Below the pieces are notes generated by a model. The model searched no databases. It saw nothing but the letters and a program-made list of their open reading frames with translations, and was not told the origin of the DNA. A program made the position numbers and the translations under genes. Below, one piece after another: positions 11,805-24,662 of a stretch of DNA of 64,000 nt; position 1 is the first letter of the stretch; each line of letters starts with the position of its first letter. Source of the stretch: Artemisia argyi (lineage: Eukaryota > Streptophyta > Magnoliopsida > Asterales > Asteraceae); NCBI GenBank assembly GCA_030686995.1, contig CM060692.1, positions 11,575,465-11,639,464 on the forward strand, read 5' to 3'.

Positions 11805-14800
11805 TGATTTACGGTAAAAGTCAAAAAATGTAACAAACTTGTTATTTTTTATTTTGTTGTGTAGCTATATTTATTTTTTCTCATTGTATACGTCATAGTT
11901 TTAAATTTTGTCTATTGTGTGTTAGTAACAGTTAATATGGATGTTGATAAATAAAATGGTAAAATTGTCACAAAGTAAACATAATAGATGACATTTAAAA
12001 GTATAATGTATAGAATAAAAATATAAAAATAATTACACAATAAACTAAAAAGTGACAAATTAGTTACATTTATATGCTCCTAATGATTTAAGAAGCGTTT
12101 GTCTTAGCTTATTTAGCGGGCTTATGGTTCTATAAGCCCACCGATCAACTTGATATGCTCGTAAGCTGTAAAAAGTATTACTTGTAAGCCCTACTAGAAT
12201 TTCCTTTGATATTAAATCACCTATCTTTTTTATAACCCAAACAAAATACACAATCAATATGCAACTTAAATGCGTATATCAAGTCTATTATATTACTATC
12301 TATAGTACGGAGAATATGTTTTGGTTAGATGTCCATTTACAAATTACAATCATGTATAGAATCAAAACTTAATCAATAGTTCATGCATGTATTGACAAAA
12401 AGATCACTAATAAAATGCAACCCAATGCATTTAACTAGTTCAAGTAATTCATGTCTATGTTATTTGTCTACATATCTTCACCCCATCACACCATAAGAAG
12501 CAGATTATGAAGTCGAAGAACAAGGTTTTCAGTTTATCCGACGTCTCTCTACACAATAATAGCAAAGATTGTTGGGTCGTTATTAACGCAAGGGTAAGAA
12601 ATTATCAAACTTGACTCAATACCTTTGATCACATAGTTTTAATGTTTATTTAAGTGATCACGTACTTGATATGATCGCGTGGACTAATAAAATGTAGGTG
12701 TACGATGTTACAAACTTTTTGAACGATCATCCTAGTGGAGATACCGTGTTATTGGATTTAGCAGGTACTATCACATAAACTAGTTAAACAAACACGTTGC
12801 GTATTGGATTAACTTATTCACATTAAACATGTAATCTTGTTGTCTTAGGGAAGGATGCAAGTGAAGAGTTTGAGGAAGTAGGACATGGAAGTGCTACGAG
12901 GCTTATGTTGGACGAATATTATGTTAGGGAGGTCGATCATATTTCCACAACCACGGGTGAGTGCTTATTCACTCACTTTTATAAGTCCAAAACCGGACTC
13001 AAAAGACCAAAAACTAACCAATTATGCCAAAAATACGTTGTTTTTGTGTTTTTGAATGTGCAGGTACGGATATGAAAGAAATGGACAAAAATCATGGAAA
13101 AACAAACAAACACGAGCACGGGAATGGAAAGAGTGTACGGAAGCCGAGGCCGGGAAAGAAATTTCCACCATTGGATCATATTTGAGCACGGATTTACATA
13201 ATCAACCTTGAAGAATCAGAAAATTGCAAGAAATACCTTTGGATTAAGTTTACTCAATTGGAAAATTTGGTCCTCGGAGTTTATTCAGAATTACATGCTT
13301 AATCCTTGTTTTATATTTCTTTCAAAATCTGAAATCCAATAACAAATTCCAAGTCCAAGTGTTAAAACCCCAAAAGCCAAATTTCAAATCCAAAAGCCCA
13401 TCCACCACAAATTAATATTCGACCCAATATCCCTCGGTCAACCCCAAATTAATACGGGTCAAACACCAAATAAAATAACTTTTCCTTTTACCCGCCCCCC
13501 AATTCCCCCACTCAACCCAGAATCTACTATTCACGCTACAGTAAACTAGAACCCTAATTACCCCATTCATAATAATTACTGCAATTAAGGGTGTTATGGT
13601 CAAATCAAAGTGTTTCTAGAAGCTGTGGATGATGTCAGAAGGTGTCAGTGAATCAAAGAAGCAGATGAATGGGACATGTGGCAGTCAATCATTGGATGGG
13701 ACACATCATAACATTCAATCCAAGGGCTTATATTCGATGAGCAATGATTGGAATGATCAGATGGTGTGGAATTGCTCCAAAGAAGCACAACCTCACACAG
13801 ATTGCCAACATGGCAATCCGTGAGCTCCCACTCCTCACCTCCTATAAATAGATGTATTGTTAGCTTAGTTGAGGGTGGAGTTTTCGATTAGCGAAGCTTT
13901 GTCGGTTTGATTTCGTGTATTTAGATTAGACTCTTGTATTAATTCTCATTTAGTTTTAATGAAATTTTCAGCTTGTTCTTAAATTTCTGCCAATTGATTG
14001 TTATTTACATTGAGTTTACAGTTTTTACTTTTCATTATTTAGCTTAATTCAGTTTTAAATTCAGCTTAATCACAATCATTTTCTTATTCAGCTTATTTCA
14101 TTTAGAGAAAAAACTATAAAAATTCAGAAAATTAATAAAAAAAAAATATAAAAATATGTTTTCATCTTGATGAATAAGGTTTTAAAATTAGTTGTATTAG
14201 TTTTATAAAAGTAGTTAAAGCTTTTTAGAACTGTATGAAATATGTTTCACTTTAAAACTTTTAGTTTCCAATTTTAGTCAATTAAAGTCAACTGCTCAAT
14301 GATCATGAGTTGCTGAGGTCATTTTGGATAAGCTTGGACAGACCTGGAAGGTCCAGCCTATCCTAGAGATAGGCTACTGTGGAACCTCTCTATTTTGAGC
14401 TGAGAGGAGATTGTTGTAAGTCCCATTTTCATTTGATAATCATACTTGTGTAACTGAGTTAGTTGTTGATTTCATTTTGAATTTGAATTTTATCATTGCT
14501 TTTAGTAGTGTAGTATTTGGAGTTGGGATCATTAGAATAGAGTAGTTAGATTACTTGTTTACTTGTTGCATTAATCTGTGTTGATTTTTAGTTGTTTAGT
14601 TACTGTTATAGCTGTGGATTTCATTCATGCTTTTTCTGTTTGATCTCTTTGATATTTGTTGCTATATATCTGTTTTATTAATGATTTTAGACTGTTATTG
14701 GTAGTTGTTTTGGTAGTTTGTAGTCATATTCAGTTAGTGGTAATGATAAACTGTAGATAAGGGGGTGTTTGGAACTGATTAATACTTAGTAGTTGTGTAG

Positions 14801-14839
14801 ATTGAATGCTGGTTCTTTTGTCTTCAGTAAGTTCTCTTA

Positions 14840-15030
14840 GTGGTTGTTTCTTTTTTTCCTTAGCTAAGGATTCATATGGGTCCTACTTTCATATAAGCAT
14901 CTTAATGGGGAGGAAAGGATAAATTAACCCTTGTAGATATAGACCATTTAAGGGGTTTTTGTGGGTCCCATCTAAAAAGTAATAATATTAAATTGCATCC
15001 CTTAGTTAAGGAGAAAAAAGAAACACCCCC
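14840..15030. mobile_element. PIF/Harbinger-type MITE nested in the beta LTR
   Basis: A 191-bp element with TIRs GTGGTTGTTTCTTTTTTT and, at the other end, GGGGGTGTTTCTTTTTTC, followed in both by CCTTA(A/G)CTAAGG. It is flanked by direct TTA duplications (14837-14839, 15031-15033), the target typical of PIF/Harbinger. It is absent at the equivalent place of the related LTR near 61.85 kb. Confidence 0.8.
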
Positions 15031-15111
15031 TTAGGTTAATATAACATAGATTAAGCATAAAAAAGGTAGTTATTATATAAAAAGTCAAAATGAAATAGTT
15101 CACTAGATTAC

Positions 15112-18100
15112 TGATTGGCTCCAAACGGTCAACCTAATTGACCAGGTGGTGGTCAACCAAGTCAAACTGCTTAGAACCAATTCTCCGCGGAAGTATAGTG
15201 GTTTCCCCGGGTCGTTATGCCCCGACGAGGTGTGGATGGTATCAAAACGGGTTTGTGATCGGGTGAATTGAATGGGAAGTAACCAGATAAAGATTTAGAT
15301 TTGTTTACACTACTGGAATGACTAGGAATAACAGTATTAACAATCACGGAAAACAGAAACGTATAAACGTAAACCAAATTAAAAGCAGACACGATTGCGT
15401 GCTGGGAAAAATGTGAGTTTTAAGGAAAATAAACTACAAGGGGTGAAAATGAAACTTTTACAAACTTAAATTTAAAAGAAAAGTTAAAATGAAAATGAAA
15501 TTATTAAAATGATTATTTTAATATTTAAATACTATTTAATTAATTAAAACTATTTAAAAAGTAAATTAAACCTAATTTAAATAAAACTAAAAATGATAAA
15601 CACCACAAATTAAACTAAAAACTTGCAAAAATAATTTTTAAAACTTAAAATGAACTTGAAGAAAGTATAAAAATTAAAAATAAATATTTTTGTCTTTTTA
15701 TGGATTTTCTATTAATTAAAAACTAATTATCTTAATAAAACTATTTAAACTAAATTAAATTACTAATAATACCTAAATGACTTAGAAAATTATGGAAAAA
15801 TTCCTAAAATTATTTTATAACATTTAAAAGCTAGGAAAAATATAAAAACTAGGTGTTGCTTTATAAAAATTAATTATGCTATTTAAAACTTAAATATTAA
15901 TTAATTATTAATAAAACTAATATTAATTCTAATTAATACTAAATGACAAAATAAAAATCTGAGAAAATTAATAAAATTACTTTAATATAAAAGGTAATTA
16001 GTAAAAATATAAAATTGCTAAGTACTTAATAAAAATATAAAAATTAAAATTAAAATTAAATTACATTAAATAGAAACTATCACTTAAAATTAAATTGATT
16101 TTTCTTGATTTTTCTTTTTGAAAACTAATTTACACCTAAAAACAACAAACTTTTGTAAAAACAACTTTTTTATAGATTGAAAATAAGCAATGTGGAAAGC
16201 AAAAAGCCAAACACTTGACTTTTGTTGACCACCACAAGAAATAAGCTCAAATGAGCTTAAGTGGGACCCACTATGGTTGATTCTGAACTAAATAAGTTAT
16301 TGAAACTTGATTAAGCAAGAAAAAGCAACTTGGGACCACAGAATAAGCAAATGGATCAAATTAAGCACTTTGGTTTACTTGTTTCCAAACTAAAAGTGGG
16401 ACAGACTTGGGTGATGATTTAAGGTGGGGTCCACAAGTCTTTAGGTCAAACACTTGGTCAATCCTTCAAGCCTACCAGGGGGGGTTGAAAGGAACAAGGT
16501 TTAGCCAATGGGACCCACAAGGGTGGCCAGAAACCACCACCAAAGTGGTGGTGGTGGCTGTGGTGACTTGCTGATGCAGGGGGTAGGACTGCCCTGCAGC
16601 CTACTTTGGCCTAAGGTGGGGCCCACTGAAAAATTCACAAAAATAATAGAACAATGGGATCTCAAAGATGAGCTGGTAGGCTGCAAAACCTCAAAAGCTC
16701 AAGGCTTGAATCCCTTCCTAAAATTCTAGAAAATTATTGCTATTTTGGAAAAAAACTGAGCAAGTGCACAATTGACTTTTTGCTTGAACTAGTTATTTTG
16801 ACTTTTATGAGCTTTTGATGATCCTAATTGGCTGTAAGAGTTATATTAAGCTATAATGAGTCTAAATTAAGCTACATAAACAGCTTATGCACATATATGG
16901 GTGGGTTGTGGGTCTCAAATCCCAACAGTAAACAGATTAAGCCATATATGTGGTGATTTTGACTTTTAACCAAAAGGACTATGAATTTTAGACCATAACT
17001 AACTAATATAAACCTAATGTGACATAAATGAACCAATAATAACCACAGATAACTACTTGAATACAGGCAACAAGCTTAAACCAAACACCCCTTTATAAGA
17101 CAGATTATACTATAACTTTAAATTTTAAATCTACAACTTATGATTTTAAAGTTAAAACAGAATAAATAAATGTAAATTAAGCTATTTGGTACAGAATTAC
17201 ACTATAAAAACATAAAAAAACTAATTAAGCTAAAAATTAGGAATTAGCTTACAATTGATGACAAGCTGAGAAACAAGAACCAATGTACCAAGGACCTTTT
17301 CTAAAGCTTCCTAACAAGCTTCTAAACCAAATCCTTCTATTATCAACCCTGCTTCAATCTTTAATCTTCTTCATGCTTGATTTTTTATTTTCTTTTTATT
17401 TTATTTTTTTTGATTTTCTTGATTTTTTTGTATTTTTACTTTTAATGACTAAAGCTGATTTTTAAGGTATATAAAAGCTTATCTAAGCTTTGTCAGAGCT
17501 TAAATGAGCTTAGAATCCAAAAACAACAACAATAAATAAAATTAAGCAAACTTGTCAAATTTGCTTAGAATTGCTAAAATGGAAATTAATAACTAAAACT
17601 TGAAATTAAAACTTGTATTAAGTTTAAATTACAAAATAAAGAGAGATTACAACTAATAAAACTTAAAATGACATGAATTTAAAGTTTACACTACTCTTAC
17701 ACTACTTTTACACTACTGATGGTCCTAAACTAGTGACTACTCTTCTCTGAGTCTTCATTTCTTTTTATGGCACTCTCAGAAGCTTCTGTGATCAAAACCG
17801 GGTTAATCCCACCATTGATTTAGCTTTGAATCAATCTCATTCGTCCATTGGACTTTTTGGCGGGAAAGCTGTCAAGTGGGAATTTGGTCTCTTCTGAGCA
17901 CATGGGGAGGGTTATGTGAAGGTTTCTTATTGGAGGAGGGGGGAGGTGATGGAGGATGTGTCAGGGGTGGTTTTGCAGAGCAATGTTGTGGGTGAGAGTG
18001 GTATTGCAGGCAAGTTGGGAGAGGTGGAAGAAAGGGTCAAAGTGGGTTGACTGGGTGGGAGTAATAAACAAAAACGGGGTGGTTTGTTTTTTTAGGGAGT

Positions 18101-18856
18101 GGGCTGGTTTGTGTAATGGGCCAAGGTTTGGTGTTTGGGCTTGGGGTTAATTGGGGTGTACATGGATTTGGTATTTGGGTAAAATAAAAATAAGGGTCCG
18201 TTTGGTTTTTATGGTTTAGTAAACACAAGGACTAAAATTGCAAATATCCGAAAGTTGAGGGGCCTGATTGGGAACTTTCCCAAAGTATTCATTAGGACCA
18301 TATTTGCTAAGTATGATAAACCAAAGGACCTTAAATGTAATTTTGCATTTATTACAATTTTAAACACCCCGGGGACCATTTACGTAATTTTCTAAAGTTT
18401 AGGGGGTGAAATTGTAATTTTTCCAAAAGTTATCAAAATATTCCAAATTAAAAGTTATGAATAGTACAAGGGTAATATTTGTTAAATTTCACTTTTTGAA
18501 TACCCAAGGACTATTTTTGCCAATTTTGATACTTGAGGGGTAAAAGTTGCCAATATGTGTAAACTTTTATCCAGGGACTATTTGTGAATAAATTTGATTT
18601 CCCATGGACTAAAGTTGACTTTTTATTCATTTTAAACCTTCAGGGACTAGTTTTGCCAATTTATGAAACTTGAGGGACTGAAACTGCCAATTATGCAAAC
18701 TTTGTACGTTTTTCATCTGTTTTTGATTATTTTGCATTTGAAACATATAAAACACACTTTTAAGATATTTTAAGTATTTTGATGCATATTTGAGTGTTTT
18801 TGGATGTTTTGGCAGTTCAGATTGGTATAAAATGATGAGTATTTACACACTCATCA
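15112..18856 (-). mobile_element. Solo LTR (alpha type), 3.7 kb, inverted
   Basis: Exact 5-bp target duplication ATTAC at 15107-15111 and 18857-18861. Read on the - strand it begins TGATGAGTGTGTAAATACTC and ends CCAATCA. It aligns along its length in reverse with the solo LTR at 39035-42940. It is nested inside the beta LTR that splits cytochrome b5 A. There are no coding domains; ORFs in this interval are chance. The part near 18190-18700 carries repeated 'gggacta' phrases spaced by tens of bases. Confidence 0.88.
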
Positions 18857-19487
18857 ATTACTGTTAGTATAAATGATAAACAGCTAGAGTAATTGAGTTG
18901 ATAGCTTCATTTTATTACTAGTAAGCTTTACTTAGCATTAGTTCAGCTGATTATAACAAGTAAAAGTAGTTGTAATTGTTAGAAGTAAGATTTAGTCAAA
19001 GTAGATAGGTAATAGAATAGTCAACTGAATCTATAGCATCAGTCCCACAGACTGCTGATTTTAGGCTCAATTTAGGAAGTATTAAATTGTTTCTGATAGG
19101 TTATTTGGTAATTTTAGTAACCAGTAGTGTAGTGAAGCGATTGCCCTCATAATCTTGTAGATCCTAGCTTATTAGGACTGTTTCTTTTGGACTGCTTATT
19201 AGGCATTTGACATAGATTTCTGTTTGAGCTATAGAGCTGCTAGATCATTCTTGAGCTTGTGATTGTATTATTTTGGCTTTACTGTGTTTATTTGATGTTG
19301 TATGAACATTGTTATTGGTCTGATTCACATGGCTTTCCCTGATGTGCTTATTGCTTATTCATTGAGTTGCATTAATTGCTTATTGATTGAATTCCATTGT
19401 TTCTATATGATCTTTATTCACTTCTGAGTTTCTTTGAGCTTATTTTGGCATAATTCATTTGTGTTGAGAGTTTGGTCAAGTTTCTTT

Positions 19488-19515
19488 GGCAAGTGCTTAT
19501 AAATAAGCACTTGCC
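19488..19515. promoter_or_regulatory. Perfect 12-bp hairpin in the beta LTR
   Basis: GGCAAGTGCTTA, a 4-base loop TAAA, then TAAGCACTTGCC. The same stem with loop AAAA lies at 62584-62611 in the other beta LTR. Conservation in diverged copies suggests an RNA-level role in the element, perhaps 3'-end formation; this is inferred. Confidence 0.5.
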
Positions 19516-20689
19516 ATAAGCTGATTTGCTTGAAATAAGCACTTCTGCTCATCTTTTTCTTCTCAAAATTTTTATGCAAACTCATTATAATATTTTAGAT
19601 TTTCTGTAAATTTTTCATAATTTTCTGAGTTGATTTGATATTTTTCTTAATATTTCTTCACTTTTAATCATTTTTATTAAATAACAAAAATCCATAAAAA
19701 ATCAAAAAAAGCTTTGAAAAATACAAAAATATTTTTAGAAATTCTTTTATAATATTTTAGAATTTTTAGAATTAAATTTTCAATTTTCCACTTTATTTTT
19801 CTATTTTTCTTTATTTTTAACTCATTTTTAATTCCAAAAATAGGAAATAAATTCTAGAAAATAAATAAAAACTCAAAAAAATATTTTTCTATTTCTTAAA
19901 ATTCTTTTTATTAGTTTAAGATTTTTCGAAAATATTTTCAAGTTCATAGGATCATTTTTCAATAAACGTTACGTTTTAAATTTTACGGTTGCATTTCCGT
20001 TTTTCCGTTTTTCACTTTGGTGCATTGTTAGCTTGTACTCTTTGCATATTTCATAGTTGTTTGTGATTACTTGAACTTCTTGATTGCTATTTTCACTTTC
20101 TCACTTTTCAATTCACGATTTCACGAATCGATATTCTCGATTCCATTCGCCTTCGTTGGGAAACGACTCGGGTGATCCGTATTTTTCGCGGATCACTTCG
20201 ATACTATACTATATATTATATAATTTGTTTTCACGACGAATCAACCACAATCACAACCCCTAAAGCAGGATCTCACCTCAAGCAAGAGACTATCATACAA
20301 GAAGTTAAACTAGCTGGATCAAGTTTTAAGATAAAGTCGTTTGGGCTCATTTTCCCCTTTGCAATCTTTGGAGTTGCTATAGGCTTTATGTTGTACAAGT
20401 GATGTAAAAATAGCGAAATACGTGCGTTTAATCATAAAGAACAATCATTGCGTGTTCTTACAAGCCATATTAACCGTGCGTGTAACTAAGTTCACAAAAA
20501 GTTTAGCTGAAAGGATAACTGTCCGGACGTCACACATGATCTATTTTGGACCTGATGCAAGTACTCCCCAAAAATTGCACTTTGAATAATGTACAATTGT
20601 GTAACTAACTCAAATGATATTCAACCACTATGGGTCAAAGTTGCACACAATTTGTCTAATACTTGTCTATATGTGTTGTGACTAGCTAG

Positions 20690-21737
20690 TAACCGGTCTC
20701 TTACACTCAATAGAAAAACTTGATTTTCATTCTCAATAAGATCAAAAGCAATTTGAAATGCCATCATTGCATCATCCTTGTTTTCAGATCTTAGAAGTTT
20801 CTCTAATATTTTTGCAACACCCTCGGGTTGATTGAGAAACATAAGGCACTGGCAAATGTTTAAGTAATCTGGGGAAGCCAGATCCAGATATACTTTCACA
20901 AGAAGAAGAAGTACCTAAAATAAAATAATAAATATAATGTAAGAAGGTAGATGGTAGACTGTTGATTTATGATGTATAATTATACTTTTTTATTATTAAA
21001 GATAATTGTTTAAAATTTTTAATCATATTGTTAATTGTATCTTATCTATATTTTTTGTATTTATTTTCTACTTGTGTTATGGAAAAATATAAAATGTTAC
21101 CTAATAAGAAAATAATCTTTTTTTTAAATAAAATTATTACTAAATAAGGTATGATTTGATTTTTTTAGAAATGAAAAAGTCCCCACTTGGGGTTTTGTTT
21201 TATTATATAAAAGATGTGTCAGAACATGCGGTAAGTATACAATATTTTTGTAGGTATTACCTCACTGCGATATTCTCGCCTGTTGACAAAGGCATGAGAT
21301 ATATTCATGCAATATGCAAGAGTCGCATGTACATTATCACTGCTTAAGATGGCATCCTTAAGCTTATCCAACCTTCGGCATTCAATTGAGATTCCAATAG
21401 CTTGTTGATACTTGCCATCGGTAATACACCTGAAATAATTAACAAAGAGAGAAAAAGACATGTAAGACTTGGAACCTGTGAAATTAGAAGGCCGGTATAA
21501 GAAAGTAAAGCATGCATACTTATTAAGCATTCTCTCGACGAGTGCTTCCAGCCTGGGGTCCACATCAGCAGATACCTTTGATTCAGCTGCCTTTGTTCTC
21601 AAAGATGCACACTCGTCAATAGCTTTGGCTGAGAAAAGAAAGCACATGTTATGAGTACACTCGACCAAGTTCTTATATGCTATTTTTGGTAAGTGACACT
21701 AATATCAAGGCTTACCAAGAAGAGTATGAACGTAATT
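20690..21737 (-). pseudogene. RPN2 fragment (exons 3 stub to 6 partial)
   Basis: Exon remnants match RPN2 copy 1: exon 3 end 21737-21716, exon 4 21628-21520, exon 5 21429-21261 and exon 6 start 20914 to about 20693. Exon 4 and 5 lengths (109 and 169) and splice sites are identical to copy 1 and no stop interrupts them. Differences are few (for example Cys for Tyr in IDE(Y/C)ASLRT). Exons 1-2, most of 3, the rest of 6 and all downstream exons are missing, so no proteasome subunit can be made. Intron 5 has gained about 250 bp. It follows cytochrome b5 A just as the third RPN2 fragment follows cytochrome b5 B, which reveals the duplicated unit. Confidence 0.92.
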
Positions 21738-21927
21738 TCACAAGAAAATTTAGCAATGAAATTGATATTTTATTTGACTAAGTGTATGGAATGTAATTGG
21801 GAGGAAGTTTACAAGAGAGTAAACTAAAGCTAAAACTATGTGAAAAGATTATCATTGATGGACGTAAATTTGAGCATTTGTTTTATTTATGGCTATAAGT
21901 CTATAACTGAAAACGACATTATTAAAA

Positions 21928-22863
21928 CTAGACGAGTACCCGTGCATAGCAACGGGATTTTATAGCGACAAATAGTTTATTGATAAAAAAAATTTTATAT
22001 GTTATAAACGAAAAATAATAAAAGTTTGAAGATTTGACAATTAAACATAATGTTTTGAAACCCGGTTCGACGAGGGTGGTTCAACCGGTTGAACCATTTC
22101 GGTCGAAAAATGGGTCGATTTAAACCGGGTCAACTTGCTAGGTTTGGTCGAAAACGGGTCAAATTAAACTGGGTCAACCCGCCAGGTTTGAAGCGTCCCG
22201 GGTCAACCCGGTTTGTGTTTTAATTGGTTGTATTTAATTTGGTAGATATGTTTTAATTGGTTGTACAATGTGAATAAATCATTGTACTTTTAAGTAATGG
22301 ATAATGTTTTGAAACCCGGTTCGACCCGGGTGGTTCAATCGGTTGAACCGTTCCGGTCGAAAAATGGGTCGATTTAAACCGGGTCAACTTGCTAGGTTGG
22401 GTCGAAAACGGGTCAAATTAAACTGGGTCAACCCGCCGGGTTTGAAGTGTCCCGGGTCAACCCGGTTTGTGTTTTAATTGGTTGTATTTAATTTAGTAGA
22501 TATGTTTTTAATTGGTTGTACAATGTGAATAAATCATTGTACTTTTTTAAGTAATGGATAATGTTTTGAAACCCGCTTCGACCCGGTTGAACCGTTCCGG
22601 TCGAAAAATGGGTCGAGTTAAACCGGGTCAACTTATTAGGTTGAGTCGAAAACGGGTCAAATCCGATTTTTGTTTGATTAGTTGTATTTAATTTGGTAGA
22701 TATGCTTTAATTTGGTTGTACAATGTGGATAAATAATTGTACTTCTAAGTATTGGGGTGTTTTAATAAGAGTATTAATTACATTTCACTTTCTCTCTCAT
22801 TTGACTATTGTTGAAAACTCAACATTTCACTTTTGACCATTTTTCCATTATAGATAGTATAGA
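21928..22863 (-). mobile_element. Non-autonomous Helitron with three internal repeats
   Basis: On the - strand the element starts TCTATACTATCTATAATGG at 22863 and ends CTAG at 21928. A hairpin (CCCGTTGC..GCACGGG) precedes the end by about 10 bases, and insertion is between A and T. It is 936 bp with no Rep/helicase coding. Most of it is a tandem array (see 22049-22760). Its 5' terminus resembles that of the large Helitron at 50006-57186, so one family could mobilise both. Confidence 0.82.
22049..22760. repeat. Three tandem copies of a ~255-bp unit
   Basis: Units start at 22049, 22303 and 22560 with AATGTTTTGAAACCCG. Each is rich in GGTCGAAAA..GGGTCAA and CCCGGGTCAACC motifs; the third is shorter. 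No ORF spans the units. They lie wholly within the Helitron. Confidence 0.85.
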
Positions 22864-23562
22864 TGAGACAGATCAGTAAGTAGACATGATGATAAAAAGC
22901 TAATTTGAGATAGCTAATCTCTATAAGAAATGACATATATTTACTAAATGATTAAATCGATCAATGTAGCAAACGACACAGACTTGGGTCAATTTTAATT
23001 CTCATTCCCTCCGTTAACGTAAAAGATTACAGATTTTTATCATGCCAAAAGTAATGCATGGTTACTATTCTATATCCACTAGCACATGATATATGGATTT
23101 GCATGAAATGGTAAACGTACATGTATATGAGAAATGTCAAAGTTCTCGATGAAGACTTTGTCTTCTTTTTTCTTTTTTCATGGTTGACATTTATTATCAA
23201 TATACTGAGTATAAGACTAAAGGATATACAAAGTCAAGAAAATACAAACTCATATTTAATTATACGCGTTTCTTCTTGTTTTCTTTTTCAAAATTTCATC
23301 TTTAAACATCAGGTCTCAAAAAGAATACAATGTTAGCCCTCAACTTCGTCAAAGAAAAAAAAAATGAATCTCTTTTAGCCCATTATTGCACCATTCAAGC
23401 TAAATAATGTGTTAAGTTTGTTATAACTTATAAGTTATAACTGACCGTTTTGCAATTCTACTTAAATATGTTCAATGAAACGTCTGAATGTTAATTTCTA
23501 AGAACTAAAGTTGCAACTCATCTAAAATAGGAGGACTATGAGTGTATGTTTTGGAGACCTTA
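22864..23562. other. Intergenic, no gene seen
   Basis: AT-rich sequence without credible exons or recognisable element termini. The short ORF near 23121-23336 has no domain signature. Confidence 0.5.
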
Positions 23563-23570
23563 CTCTCGCA

Positions 23571-24654
23571 CAAGGCCGGTCCTGAGATTTTTGATTCCCT
23601 GGGCGATATGGTCAAAAAATGCCCCGACTAAATGATATAAACGAGCAAGTAACAGGGTTTAGCTTTTATATAATTTCAAAATCAAAGAAAATTGAATAAG
23701 ATAAGCATTTTATTGAATTCAGTAAGGATAATGTAAAATGAATCAAACTTGACACTTATTATTTTTTCCTTTATTTACATATAAACATCTAGTCTTTGTC
23801 TTATATGCAAATTTTAAACATTTTTCAGTCGATTATACATTCAATGCATAAATTTTACCAATGAAACACATAATAGATAAATTAAAAGCTTGTGTCGATA
23901 AGAAAAAAATAGTTTGATACGGATGAAACAAATAAGTATCAAATATAAATATATTTTCAAAACGTTATCACGATTACTTGCTTTGTTCAGATTTTCTTTT
24001 TCATATTTCTATTTTGGGTAGTCTCATAACAAGGTTATTCGTTATATATTTGATTGCTTGAAAGCATAGTTAATTTGAGTTTTTAAAACTCTTTGTATTT
24101 TCAAAATAACCAGTTATTTTGAAATTAAGACAATATAAATTAAAAGACTAACTTAATCAATTGGTTGAAAACCTTTTAAAGAATAGAGATTTTCTAAGAT
24201 GTGCCTTCAACATACATGTTTGAATTATCTTAAATGTAAAGTCTTAATAATTTAAATGTATGAGGACACATTTTAGAAATTCTCTAAAAAGTACTAGTAA
24301 TACTCCAACTCTATATGTAGCGTAAGAAAAACCAGAAAAGAAAAAGTAATAAGTAAAAAATGAGGAAAAATTTAATTGTGGTTCCCAAAAGAAAATAATT
24401 ACAAACCATCAAGTTGCACCCACGTGAGTGTGGCACAAAAGTACACGACAAAAGCTAAAATCCCTTTGTTTTCTTTCTCTCTCTTGGTTCTTTCGTCTTC
24501 CCAAACTAAACCTGTATTGTTCTTTCTTATTGAGCTTCAAATTCGTCCTTTTATAGTTTCTCATGTATACAAATCAATAGGAAAAAAATATGCCCCATGT
24601 GTGTGTGATGCCCTGGGCCGTCGCCCTGACTGCCCATAGCCAGGGCCGGGCCTG
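23571..24654. mobile_element. Non-autonomous hAT element
   Basis: Exact 8-bp target duplication CTCTCGCA at 23563-23570 and 24655-24662. Inverted termini are CAAGGCCGGTCCTGAG and, from the right in reverse complement, CAGGCCCGGCCCTGGC. The 1084-bp interior is AT-rich and has no transposase-like ORF, so it depends on a partner element. It lies in the spacer between the RPN2 fragment and the TNL gene. Confidence 0.88.
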
Positions 24655-24662
24655 CTCTCGCA

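Larger units (their letters stand above)
12955..20243 (+). mobile_element. Long LTR (beta type) inserted in cytochrome b5 exon 3, with nested insertions
   Basis: Flanked by ACCAC at 12950-12954 and 20244-20248. It starts with the short palindrome GTGAGTG..CACTCAC and ends CGAATCA. The first base appears mutated from the usual TG. Without the nested MITE and solo LTR it is about 3.3 kb, aligning in order with the LTR at 60055-63423 (for example the shared GTATTTTTCGCGGAT near both ends). A TATA-like CCTATAAATAG at about 13842 marks the promoter and supports + orientation. No internal region or coding domain remains, so this is a solo LTR, probably of a Ty3/gypsy Tat/Ogre-like family by its length and the PPT of its relative. 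That family assignment is inference. Confidence 0.8.
12507..20402 (+). pseudogene. Cytochrome b5 copy A, last exon split by an LTR
   Basis: Cytochrome b5 is a tail-anchored ER haem protein that passes electrons to desaturases, hydroxylases and P450s. Exons are 12507-12593, 12698-12764 and 12849-12954, then 20249-20402 after an inserted LTR. Haem ligands His40 and His64 are present, but the usual HPGG motif reads HPSG. The last segment encodes the membrane tail FGLIFPFAIFGVAIGFMLYK. Without the insert the frame is 137 residues and open. With it, translation leaves the haem domain after about 86 residues and adds about 40 LTR-encoded residues before TGA at 13073-13075, losing the anchor. The 5-bp target duplication ACCAC flanks the insert. 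Copy B at 49696-57466 is the intact paralogue. Probably non-functional unless the LTR is spliced out. Confidence 0.85.

Noticed and set aside
16500..16730. Overlapping ORFs with Gly/Pro-rich translation
   Set aside because: They lie inside the alpha solo LTR, and the homologous stretch in the copy at 39035-42940 (about 41395-41530) does not preserve a frame.
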